Below, piece by piece: positions 25,725 through 33,465 of a stretch of DNA of 64,000 bases; the stretch's first letter is position 1, and every line of letters starts with the position of its first letter. The DNA is taken from contig NZ_FNBZ01000010.1 of NCBI RefSeq assembly GCF_900102525.1, forward strand, positions 1-64,000, given 5' to 3'. The DNA is from Allobosea robiniae. Its GTDB lineage: Bacteria > Pseudomonadota > Alphaproteobacteria > Rhizobiales > Beijerinckiaceae. A model generated the notes under the pieces. It saw nothing but the letters and a program-made list of their open reading frames with translations. It was not told the origin of the DNA and ran no database searches. Both the position numbers and the translations under genes were made by a program.

Positions 25725-27176
25725 ATGGCGACATTCAACAACAATGAGCGTCCGGCTCCGGACGGCGTGCTGGTCGATATCGCCGACTATGTGCTGAACT
25801 ATCGTGTCGAGAGCAGCCTCGCCTACGAGACCGCCCGCAACTGCCTGATCGACACGATGGGCTGCGGCATGGAGGCACTCGAATACCCCGCCTGCACCAA
25901 GCTGCTCGGCCCCGTCGTGCCGGGCACGGTCGTGCCGAACGGCGCCCGCGTACCCGGCACGCCCTACCAGCTCGATCCGATCCAGGCGGCCTTCAATTTC
26001 GGCACGATGATCCGCTGGCTCGACTTCAACGATTGCTGGCTCGCCGCCGAATGGGGCCATCCATCCGATAATCTCGGCGGCATCCTCGCCGTCGCCGACT
26101 GGCTGTCGCGGACCGCGGTCGCGGCCGGCAAGGCGCCATTGACGATGCGCGACGTGCTCACCGCGATGATCAAGGCGCACGAAATCCAGGGCTGCCTGGC
26201 GCTGGAGAACGCCTTCAACAAGGTCGGCATCGACCATGTCATCCTGGTCAAGGTCGCCTCGACCGCGGTGGTCGCCGGCATGCTCGGGCTTAGCCGCGAC
26301 GAGATCGTCAACGCGCTCTCGCTCGCCTTCGTCGACGGCCAGGCGCTGCGCACCTATCGCCACGCTCCCAATGCCGGCTCGCGCAAGAGCTGGGCGGCGG
26401 GCGATGCCACCAGCCGCGCTGTCAGGCTCGCCCTGATCGCCCGCACCGGCGAGATGGGTTATCCCTCGGTTCTCACCGCCAAGACCTGGGGCTTCTACGA
26501 TGCCTCGTTCCGCGGCCAGAGCTTCAAGTTCCAGCGCCCCTGCGGCTCCTATGTGATGGAGCACGTGCTGTTCAAGATTTCCTACCCGGCCGAGTTCCAC
26601 TCGCAGACCGCGGTCGAGGCGGCGATGACGCTGCATGATCAGCTCAAGGCGATGGGTCGCACCAGCGACGACATCGCCTCGATCAGGATCAGGACGCACG
26701 AAGCCTGCATCCGCATCATCGACAAGCGCGGCCCGCTGCATAACCCCGCCGATCGCGACCACACCATCCAGTACATGGTCGCCGTGCCCTTCATCTTCGG
26801 GCGTCTTACCGCCGCCGATTACGAGGACGACATCGCCGCGGATCCGCGCATCGATGCGCTCCGCGACAAGATCGAATGCGTCGAGGACCCGGCCTTCACC
26901 AGGGACTATCACGACCCCGAGAAACGCTCGATCGCCAATGGTATGACGGTAACCCTGAAGGACGGCACGGTGCTGCCCGAGCTCGTGGTCGAATACCCGA
27001 TCGGCCACAAGCGCCGCCGCGCCGATGGCATCCCGCTGCTGGAAGCCAAGTTCCGCACCAATCTCGCCCGCCGCTTCGTCGAGAAGCGCCAGCGCCAGAT
27101 CCTCGACGTCTCCCTGGATCAGGCCAGGCTCGAAGCGATCTCGGTCAACGATTACGTCGATCTCTACTGCAGCTGA
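25725..27176 (+). CDS. prpD: 2-methylcitrate dehydratase PrpD
   Basis: 483 residues, the same length as the characterised enterobacterial PrpD. The segments ALEYPACTKLLGPVVPG, VPGTPYQLDPIQAAFN and IRWLDFNDCWLAAEWGH are hallmarks of true PrpD within the MmgE/PrpD family. It converts 2-methylcitrate to 2-methyl-cis-aconitate in the methylcitrate cycle, in the cytoplasm. It is the first gene of the rightward operon prpD-prpB-tctC-tctB-tctA; prpC (methylcitrate synthase) is not present in the window. Confidence 0.9.
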   Translation: MATFNNNERPAPDGVLVDIADYVLNYRVESSLAYETARNCLIDTMGCGMEALEYPACTKLLGPVVPGTVVPNGARVPGTPYQLDPIQAAFNFGTMIRWLDFNDCWLAAEWGHPSDNLGGILAVADWLSRTAVAAGKAPLTMRDVLTAMIKAHEIQGCLALENAFNKVGIDHVILVKVASTAVVAGMLGLSRDEIVNALSLAFVDGQALRTYRHAPNAGSRKSWAAGDATSRAVRLALIARTGEMGYPSVLTAKTWGFYDASFRGQSFKFQRPCGSYVMEHVLFKISYPAEFHSQTAVEAAMTLHDQLKAMGRTSDDIASIRIRTHEACIRIIDKRGPLHNPADRDHTIQYMVAVPFIFGRLTAADYEDDIAADPRIDALRDKIECVEDPAFTRDYHDPEKRSIANGMTVTLKDGTVLPELVVEYPIGHKRRRADGIPLLEAKFRTNLARRFVEKRQRQILDVSLDQARLEAISVNDYVDLYCS

Positions 27177-27182
27177 GTGCCC

Positions 27183-28115
27183 ATGCCCTATCTCGTCGCC
27201 TCCGATCTTCCGTCCGAGCCGGCCGGCCAGCGCTTCCGGGCACTGGTCGAGCGCGGCGGCATCGCGCGCCTCCCCGGCGCCCATAACGGCATGGCCGCGA
27301 TTCAGGCCAGGAACGCCGGCTTCGAGGGCTTGTATCTGTCGGGTGCGGCGATGACTGCCTCGATGGGCATCCCCGATCTCGGCATGATCACCGTCGACGA
27401 GGTCGCCTTCTTCATCCGCCAGATCGCGCGGGCCTCCGGCCTGCCGCTGCTGGTCGATGGCGATACCGGCTATGGCGAGGCGCTCAACGTGATGCACATG
27501 GTGCGTGTCTTCGAGGATGCGGGCGCCGGCGCGGTCCATATCGAGGACCAGCTCCTGCCGAAGAAATGCGGCCATCTCAACGACAAGAAGCTCGCCGACG
27601 CCCATGACATGGCGGCAAAGGTCGCTGCCGCCGCCAGGGCGCGCCGCCATCTCTACGTCATCGCGCGCACCGATGCCGCGGCGAGCGAGGGCATCGACGG
27701 CGCGGTCGCCCGTGCGAAGCTCTATCTCGAGGCCGGTGCGGACGCGATCTTCCCGGAGGCGCTGACAACGGCCGAGATGTTCCGCGAGTTCGCCAGCCGC
27801 GTGCCCGGTGTGCCGCTGCTCGCCAACATGACCGAGTTCGGCCGCACGCCCTTCTTCACCGCCTCGGAGTTCGAAGCGATGGGCTATCGCATGGTGATCT
27901 GGCCGGTTTCCTCGCTGCGCGTCGCCAACAAGGCGCAGGAGAAGCTCTACGCCGCGCTTGCCCGCGACGGCAGCACCCATGCCATGGTCGAGCAGATGCA
28001 GACGCGGGTCGAGCTCTACAAGACGATCGGCCTCGCCGATTACGAAGCGCTGGACGCCTCGATCGTCGCGACCATCGCGCCGGAAGGCATGCCGCAGCGC
28101 GAGCGCAGTGCATGA
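27183..28115 (+). CDS. prpB: 2-methylisocitrate lyase PrpB
   Basis: 310 residues from the ATG at 27183; a GTG at 27177 right after the prpD stop is an alternative. Isocitrate-lyase superfamily features: LLVDGDTGYGEALN (metal-binding Asp), IEDQLLPKKCGHLNDKK with the catalytic KKCGH cysteine, and the late GRTPFFT. It cleaves 2-methylisocitrate to pyruvate and succinate. A related dimethylmalate or oxaloacetate hydrolase activity is possible, but the KKCGH motif and the prpD neighbour favour PrpB. Confidence 0.88.
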   Translation: MPYLVASDLPSEPAGQRFRALVERGGIARLPGAHNGMAAIQARNAGFEGLYLSGAAMTASMGIPDLGMITVDEVAFFIRQIARASGLPLLVDGDTGYGEALNVMHMVRVFEDAGAGAVHIEDQLLPKKCGHLNDKKLADAHDMAAKVAAAARARRHLYVIARTDAAASEGIDGAVARAKLYLEAGADAIFPEALTTAEMFREFASRVPGVPLLANMTEFGRTPFFTASEFEAMGYRMVIWPVSSLRVANKAQEKLYAALARDGSTHAMVEQMQTRVELYKTIGLADYEALDASIVATIAPEGMPQRERSA

Positions 28116-28127
28116 GGATACCAGGGC

Positions 28128-28159
28128 GCCGGAATGATCCGGCATCCGAACCGCGGATG
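28128..28159 (+). repeat. Tandem hairpins between prpB and tctC
   Basis: Two short stems, GCCGGA/TCCGGC (28128-28143) and CATCCG/CGGATG (28143-28159), lie in the 104-base spacer inside the operon. Such stems often stabilise the transcript of an abundant binding protein; that function is inference and the stems are short. Confidence 0.35.
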
Positions 28160-28219
28160 ACGCGGCAAGAGAACGACCAGCCGAAAACGGCGGCGTAACG
28201 ACCACGGGAGGAAATGGAA

Positions 28220-29170
28220 ATGCTGAAGCGTTTGACGATGGCCGGCGTTCTGGCTTTGGGGCTCGGCGCTGGTACGGCCCTGGCTGAACCGGCGAAAGTG
28301 ATGATCCCGGCCAATCCCGGCGGTGGCTGGGACGGGGCCGGGCGCCACACCATGGCGGCCTTTGCCCAGTCCAAGGTCTTCACGGACGGGGCGTCCTTCA
28401 CCAACAAGGGCGGCGCTGCCGGCACGATCGGCCTCGCCGAATTCGTCCGCACCGCGAAGGGCGATGACAACGCCCTGCTGGTCACCGGCGTCATCATGGT
28501 CGGCGGCGTCATCACCAACCAGACGCCGGTCTCGCTCAAGGACACGACGCCGCTCTTGCGCCTGACCAACGAGTACAACGCCATCGCCGTGCCCGCGAAC
28601 TCGCCGATCAAGACCCCAGCGGACTTCATCGCCGCGCTCAAGGCCGATCCCGGCGCGCTCTCCGTCGGCGGCGGCTCGGCCGGCGGTGCCGATCACGTCA
28701 TGCTGGCGCTGCTCGCCAAACATGCCGGCGCGCCTGTCGGCAAGATCAACTTCGTCGCCTTCTCCGGCGGCGAGATCCTGGCTGCGCTCGGCGGCGGCAA
28801 GATCAAGGCCGCGATCTCGGGCGCCTCGGAGTTCCGCGCCTTCGCCGAATCCGGCCGCATCCGCATCATCGCGACCTCCGGCCCGACGCGGGTCGAAGGC
28901 CTCAACGCCCCGACGCTGAAGGAAGCCGGTATCCCGGTCGAGGTCGGCAACTGGCGCGGCTTCGTCGGCGCGCCCGGCATGAGCGACGCCGCCAAGAAGA
29001 CCTGGCTCGACCGTTTCGCCAAGCTCCACGCCACCAAGGAGTGGAAGGAGACGCTCAAGACCCAGGGCTGGGAGGACGCCTATCTGCCGGGCGACGCTTT
29101 CGACGCCTTCCTCAAGAGCGAGGACGCCAACTGGACGAGCGCGCTCAAGGAAGTCGGTATCCTGAAATAG
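28220..29170 (+). CDS. tctC: TctC-type periplasmic solute-binding protein (second system)
   Basis: 316 residues from MLKRLTMAGVLALGLGAG; GGGAGG at 28206-28211 is 8 bases from this ATG but only 2 from one at 28214. A Sec signal peptide ends near ALA/EPA. The Bug fold is seen in VMIPANPGGGWDGAGR and VGGGSAGGADHVMLAL. It differs markedly in sequence from the first TctC at 24543, so the two systems probably bind different ligands. It lies downstream of prpB, in the same direction. Confidence 0.9.
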   Translation: MLKRLTMAGVLALGLGAGTALAEPAKVMIPANPGGGWDGAGRHTMAAFAQSKVFTDGASFTNKGGAAGTIGLAEFVRTAKGDDNALLVTGVIMVGGVITNQTPVSLKDTTPLLRLTNEYNAIAVPANSPIKTPADFIAALKADPGALSVGGGSAGGADHVMLALLAKHAGAPVGKINFVAFSGGEILAALGGGKIKAAISGASEFRAFAESGRIRIIATSGPTRVEGLNAPTLKEAGIPVEVGNWRGFVGAPGMSDAAKKTWLDRFAKLHATKEWKETLKTQGWEDAYLPGDAFDAFLKSEDANWTSALKEVGILK

Positions 29171-29401
29171 CCTTCGACGAAGCCAGGCGGCGTGCATGAG
29201 CGCGCCGCCCGGCATCTATCGCTCAGAGCCCGTTTGGAAACAAAGCCCTCATCCTGAGGAGCCGCGATAGCGGCGTCTCGAAGGATGTTCCAGCGGGCAT
29301 CCGAACCTCCTGAAGCATCCTTCGAGACGCCATTCCCAGAGGAATGGCTCCTCAGGATGAGGGCTCAGGGAGTTGCCGAACAGACGCGAAGGGCAAGGCA
29401 A
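29171..29401. other. 231-base spacer between tctC and tctB (second system)
   Basis: It contains no gene; it holds the 120-base inverted repeat described separately. An open frame starting inside the repeat (29285) continues into tctB but is not a believable N-terminus. Confidence 0.5.
29245..29364. repeat. REP-like intergenic inverted repeat
   Basis: A 19-base arm at 29245-29263 is the exact reverse complement of 29346-29364, and a 16-base arm at 29272-29287 is the exact reverse complement of 29316-29331. The segments between are short and dissimilar. The resemblance to dispersed palindromic elements of Hyphomicrobiales genomes, with CCTCATCCTGAGG and GCGTCTCGAAGGATG cores, is strong in my recollection. 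It interrupts the tctC-tctB spacer and may reduce expression of tctBA relative to tctC. Confidence 0.75.
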
Positions 29402-29902
29402 ATGTCGTCGATGAAGAACGGTTCGGCTACGGCCGGCGGCGGGCGGCGGGCGGCCTGGTGGCTGGGGCTCGCCATCCTCGTGATGGGCGCGGTTTGGCTC
29501 AACGGTGCGCGCAGCATCGCCTCGACGACCAACTATGTCGGCCTCGGGCCGTCTGCGATCGTGCTCGCGGTCGGGCTCGGCCTCGTCCTGCTCGGCTTCC
29601 TGCTGATCGTGCAGGCGCTGAAAGGACAGTTGGCGCCGCCCAGTGAGGACGAGGAGGAGGCGCCGTTCTCGCGCCCCGCTTTCCTGATGGCGCTGGCCGG
29701 CGTCGGCGTGCCGCTGCTGACGATCCGCTGGCTCGGCTTTCCGTTCAGCGCGATGCTGGCCTTCACGCTGGTGACCCATGCCTTCGGCTCGCGCCGCACC
29801 TTGCTCGATCTTGGCATCGGCGCGCTGATCGCCAGTCTCGCCTGGCTCGGCTTCTCCCGCCTCGGCATCAGCCTTGGCCCGTTCTTTCCGCTCTTGGGCT
29901 GA
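29402..29902 (+). CDS. tctB: Tripartite tricarboxylate transporter small subunit TctB (second system)
   Basis: 166 residues from MSSMKNGSATAGG; the longer frame upstream is repeat-derived. Four hydrophobic helices are seen at about 18-34, 45-70, 92-112 and 125-160, separated by a cytosolic acidic loop (PPSEDEEEA). Size and topology fit TctB. It ends 3 bases before tctA. The ribosome-binding site is weak (GAAGGGCAAGG upstream). Confidence 0.85.
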   Translation: MSSMKNGSATAGGGRRAAWWLGLAILVMGAVWLNGARSIASTTNYVGLGPSAIVLAVGLGLVLLGFLLIVQALKGQLAPPSEDEEEAPFSRPAFLMALAGVGVPLLTIRWLGFPFSAMLAFTLVTHAFGSRRTLLDLGIGALIASLAWLGFSRLGISLGPFFPLLG

Positions 29903-29905
29903 GCC

Positions 29906-31435
29906 ATGGATATCCTGAACCAGTTGCTCGGCGGGTTCGCGGTTGCCTTGCAGCCGATGAACCTGTTCTGGGCCTTCGTCGGTTGCGGCCTCGGCACGGC
30001 GGTCGGCGTCCTGCCGGGCATTGGGCCGGCGCTGACCATCGCGCTACTCCTGCCGGTTACCGCGCAGGTCAATCCGGCCTCGGCCTTCATCATGTTTGCC
30101 GGCATTCTCTACGGCGCGCTCTATGGCGGCTCGACCACCTCGATCCTGCTGAACACGCCGGGCGAGAGCGGCTCGGTGATGACGGCGCTCGAAGGCAACC
30201 GCATGGCAAGGCGCGGCCGTGGCGCGGCGGCCTTGGCGACGGCGGCGATCGGCTCCTTCGTCGCGGGGACGATCGGCACGCTGGCGCTCACCTTCCTCGC
30301 GCCGGCCATCGCCGAGCTCGCCTTCGTCTTCGGGCCGGAGGATTACTTCGCCCTGATGATACTGTCCTTCACCTCGGTCGCCGTGGTGATGGGGCGTTCG
30401 ATGGTGCGGGGTTTCGCCGCGCTGTTCTTCGGGCTCGCGCTCGGGACGATCGGCATCGACACCCAGACCGGCCAGACCCGCATGGTCTTCGGCACGCTCG
30501 AGCTGCTCGACGGCATCCCCTTCACCGTCGTGCTGGTCTCGCTCTTCGCGATCGGCGAGACGCTCTATGTCGCGAGCCGCAGCGGCGCTGCACCGGCCGC
30601 GATCAACCCGCTCTCCGGCGGCAGCTGGATGACGAAGCAGGACTGGAAGCGCTCCTGGAAGCCCTGGCTGCGCGGCAGCGTCATCGGCTTTCCGATCGGT
30701 GCGCTGCCGGCGGGCGGGACGGAAATCCCGACCTTCCTCTCCTATGCGCTGGAGCGCCGCCTGACCCCGCATCCGGAGGAGTTCGGTCAGGGCGCGATCG
30801 AAGGCGTCGCCGGGCCCGAGGCCGCCAACAACGCGGCGGCGGCCGGCATCCTCGTGCCGCTCCTGACGCTCGGCCTGCCCTCCACCGCGACGGCGGCCGT
30901 GTTGCTCGCGGCCTTCCAGAACTACGGGCTTCAGCCCGGCCCGCTGCTCTTCGCGACCAACCCGGACCTGCTCTGGGGCCTGATCGCCTCGCTCTATATC
31001 GGCAACGTCATCCTGCTGATCCTGAACCTGCCGCTGGTCGGCATCTGGGTCCGGCTGCTGCTGATCCCCCGGCAATACATCTATGGCGGCATCGTCGTCT
31101 TCGCGATGGTCGGCGTCTGGGGCCTGTCGACCTCCTGGATGGACCTGGCGTTGATGTGCGGCCTCGGCCTCGTCGGCTATGTCGCGCGCGTCCATGATTT
31201 CCCGATCGCGCCGACCCTGATCGGGCTGATCCTCGGCCCGCAGGCGGAAATCCAGCTCCGGCGCGCACTCGCCGTCAGTCAGAACGATTGGAGCGTGCTG
31301 GTCGGCACCCCGATCGCGGCGACGCTGCTTGGGATCGCGGCGCTGGTTCTGATCGTGCCGCCCTTGCTCGCGCGCCTGCGCCGACGCGCCAGTGCCGAAG
31401 AAGAGCCGGCGACCTCTGCGGGCCGAGCAGGTTAG
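29906..31435 (+). CDS. tctA: Tripartite tricarboxylate transporter large subunit TctA (second system)
   Basis: 509 residues with the TctA signature GVLPGIGPALTIALLLP near residue 33-49, GALYGGSTTSILLNTPGE at about 70-88, and LGLPSTATAAVLLAAF around 330. It completes the second TTT transporter, coupled to prpD-prpB. Its stop overlaps the stop of the convergent GntR gene by 4 bases. Confidence 0.92.
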   Translation: MDILNQLLGGFAVALQPMNLFWAFVGCGLGTAVGVLPGIGPALTIALLLPVTAQVNPASAFIMFAGILYGALYGGSTTSILLNTPGESGSVMTALEGNRMARRGRGAAALATAAIGSFVAGTIGTLALTFLAPAIAELAFVFGPEDYFALMILSFTSVAVVMGRSMVRGFAALFFGLALGTIGIDTQTGQTRMVFGTLELLDGIPFTVVLVSLFAIGETLYVASRSGAAPAAINPLSGGSWMTKQDWKRSWKPWLRGSVIGFPIGALPAGGTEIPTFLSYALERRLTPHPEEFGQGAIEGVAGPEAANNAAAAGILVPLLTLGLPSTATAAVLLAAFQNYGLQPGPLLFATNPDLLWGLIASLYIGNVILLILNLPLVGIWVRLLLIPRQYIYGGIVVFAMVGVWGLSTSWMDLALMCGLGLVGYVARVHDFPIAPTLIGLILGPQAEIQLRRALAVSQNDWSVLVGTPIAATLLGIAALVLIVPPLLARLRRRASAEEEPATSAGRAG

Positions 31436-32148
31436 CGCTTCGCTCCGGTCCGGCGCTTGCCCGGTTTGGTACCGACATTCGTGGCCAGCGCGGCCTGAAG
31501 CGCCATGCGCGCGGCGCGGATATGGCGCCGCATCAGGATTTCCGCGAGCTCGCCGTCGCGATGGCTGATCGCCTCGGTGATCCGCATGTGCTCGCGCCAG
31601 GCCTCGCGGCCGCGGCCCGGCACGGTCGAATGCAGGCGCCGGCACAGGCGCAGGCGCGGATAGAACTGCTCGCAGAGCAGTTCGGCCAGGATCGGGTTGC
31701 CGCTGCCCTTCGCGATCCGGCGGTGGAAATCGGCCTCCGGCTCGTCCTGGAGATAGGCGCCCATCGGGTTGCGCTCGATACCGTCGCGATGCCCCCGGAC
31801 CAGGGCATCGAGCGCCGCGATCTCGGTTTCGCTCATGCTCTCGGCCGCGAGGCGGGCGGCCATGCCCTCTGTCGCCTCGCGCACGTCGAGCAGGGCGAGG
31901 AACTCGGCGGCGCTCGGCTCGGCGACGCGCGCGCCCTGGTTGGCGACATAGGTGACGAGCCCGCGTTCCTGCAGCCGCCGGATGGCTTCGCGGACCGGTG
32001 CGCGGCTGACACCGAAGCGGCGGGCGATGGCCGGTTCGCTCAGTTTCTCGCCGGGCGCGATCTCCCCGGAAATGATGGCCGAGGAGAGATCGTCGTAGAG
32101 TTTTACGGTGACGCCCACGCTCGCGGGGGGCGGTGTCTCGGCCAGCAT
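31432..32148 (-). CDS. GntR-family regulator, FCD/FadR subfamily
   Basis: 238 residues. The N-terminal winged helix is clear (LSSAIISGEIAPGEKLSEPA, then FGVSRAPVREAIRRLQERGL), followed by an all-helical FCD effector domain containing the expected Asp/His metal site (about DVREATEG, DFHR and the later HMRITEAI). FCD regulators usually respond to small organic acids. It is convergent with the prp/tct operon and is the only regulator in the cluster, so control of the divergent promoter at 25596-25671 is likely but inferred. Confidence 0.88.
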   Translation of the reverse strand: MLAETPPPASVGVTVKLYDDLSSAIISGEIAPGEKLSEPAIARRFGVSRAPVREAIRRLQERGLVTYVANQGARVAEPSAAEFLALLDVREATEGMAARLAAESMSETEIAALDALVRGHRDGIERNPMGAYLQDEPEADFHRRIAKGSGNPILAELLCEQFYPRLRLCRRLHSTVPGRGREAWREHMRITEAISHRDGELAEILMRRHIRAARMALQAALATNVGTKPGKRRTGAKR

Positions 32149-32411
32149 CGAGCGGGTGCCTATCTGCTTCTGATCACGGCAGCATAGAGCATTTCCGTTT
32201 CCGATGGGTACCGGAGGTGCCGGCGAATTCGGTGGTCATGCGCGGCCTTCATCGAAGGTTGCCGTATTCCATCAACCCTGAATTCGGTTGATTGCATGAC
32301 CTGTCTGCGCAGAATGCTCATGCGCCGCGGCTCCGATGTCCGGACCTTCGCGCGTCGCCTCGCTCGCGCCGAGGGTGGCTGGCGCGTCGTGGCGACGGAG
32401 GCCGGAAACCG
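32149..32411. other. 263-base spacer before 5-formyl-THF cyclo-ligase
   Basis: No believable gene. It contains an inverted repeat ATCAACC/GGTTGAT (32271-32292, 8-base loop) which may be a regulatory site for either divergent gene. GGAGG at 32397-32401 serves the start at 32412. Confidence 0.4.
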
Positions 32412-33149
32412 ATGGGCAAGGGCGACGACGATCTGAATGACTATGCCTCGCCGGCCTGCCTGCTGCATGAGGTCGATCCGGCCTATTCCGGGCTGACGCC
32501 GCCGTCGCGAAATGTCGGGCAGAACCTGCCCGAGCCGAGCCTGATGGAATGGCGGCGGTCCGAGCGAGCGCGCATGATTGCAGCCCGCCTGGCGATGTCG
32601 GCGCGCACGCGAAACGCGCTTGCGCGTCGGATCGCCGGTCATCTCGACGCGCTGATCGGCGATCCCGCCGGCGTCCTCGTCAGCGGTTACTGGCCGTTTC
32701 GCGGCGAGCCGGACCTGCGCGACTGGTTCCGCGATCTGCGCGAGCGCCGCGGTCTGGCCGCCTTGCCGGTCGTGGTCGAGCGCGGCAAGCCGCTGCTGTT
32801 CCGGCTCTGGCGCAAGGGCGAGCGTCTGGAGCGCGGCGTCTGGAACATCCCGGTGCCGGCCGCGGGCGAACCGGTCTTCCCGCGGATCGTGATCGCGCCC
32901 CTGGTCGGCTTCGATGCGCAGGGCTACCGGCTGGGCTATGGCGGCGGCTTCTTCGACCGCACGCTGGCGGCGCTGCCGTCCTCCACGATCGCGGTCGGGG
33001 TCGGCTACGAGATGGCGGAGATGCCGACGATCCACCCGCATGGCTTCGACATCCCGATGCGCCATATCGTGACGGAAAACGGCATCAGGTCCCACGGCGG
33101 AAAGCGGGATCGAGAGCGTCCGTTTGACGCCGGCCCGATCTCCCCATAA
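32412..33149 (+). CDS. 5-formyltetrahydrofolate cyclo-ligase
   Basis: 245 residues from MGKGDDDLNDYASP, with GGAGG 10 bases upstream; a longer frame to 32292 is rejected. The MTHFS fold is recognised by GYWPFRGEPDLRDW (folate/ATP region) and by PLVGFDAQGYRLGYGGGFFDR, the glycine-rich nucleotide loop. It converts 5-formyl-THF to 5,10-methenyl-THF using ATP. About 45 extra residues precede the first helix compared with the usual 180-200-residue enzyme. It precedes the cobalamin riboswitch but is upstream of it and so not controlled by it. Confidence 0.85.
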   Translation: MGKGDDDLNDYASPACLLHEVDPAYSGLTPPSRNVGQNLPEPSLMEWRRSERARMIAARLAMSARTRNALARRIAGHLDALIGDPAGVLVSGYWPFRGEPDLRDWFRDLRERRGLAALPVVVERGKPLLFRLWRKGERLERGVWNIPVPAAGEPVFPRIVIAPLVGFDAQGYRLGYGGGFFDRTLAALPSSTIAVGVGYEMAEMPTIHPHGFDIPMRHIVTENGIRSHGGKRDRERPFDAGPISP

Positions 33150-33155
33150 GCCTGA

Positions 33156-33335
33156 GCGCGACGGTTCCCTCACGGGATCAAAAGGGAACGCGGTGCGGGT
33201 GGCGAGCCACCCCATGCCGCGGCTGCCCCCGCAACTGTAAGCGGCGAGCCTTTCGCCATACGCCACTGGGGCCTCGGACCTGGGAAGGCGGCGAAAGGCA
33301 ACGACCCGCGAGCCAGGAGACCTGCCGTCAGCCGT
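33156..33335 (+). ncRNA. Cobalamin (AdoCbl) riboswitch upstream of btuB
   Basis: Conserved segments occur in order: the P3-P4 start ACGGTTCCC with GGGAACGCGGT, then GGCTGCCCCCGCAACTGTAAGCGG, CCACTGGG..CCTGGGAAGGC, and the B12 box GCGAGCCAGGAGACCTGCC near 33308-33326. All elements of the class-I cobalamin aptamer are present. In this class, ligand binding lowers expression of downstream transport genes, here btuBFCD. The regulatory mechanism (translational or transcriptional) is not evident. Confidence 0.95.
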
Positions 33336-33465
33336 GGTCACACGCGGACACGTTCGGCCGGGGTGCGCCGATCGCTGATTCGACCGTTCGCCGTCTTTCG
33401 CACGGCAGATGGGAGATCGCGTTCGCGGTGACGTGCCACTGACGTCAACGCCCGAGGTCTCCATC

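Noticed and set aside
24543..28205. Very long leftward open frame (over 1200 codons) covering tctC and antisense to prpD and prpB
   Set aside because: Only the last 323 codons (from 25514) code for a recognisable protein with a signal peptide and RBS; the rest is a high-GC shadow of prpD-prpB.
33409..33465. ATG at 33409 as the btuB start
   Set aside because: It would put 19 unrelated residues before the signal peptide; the GTG at 33466 gives a standard leader.
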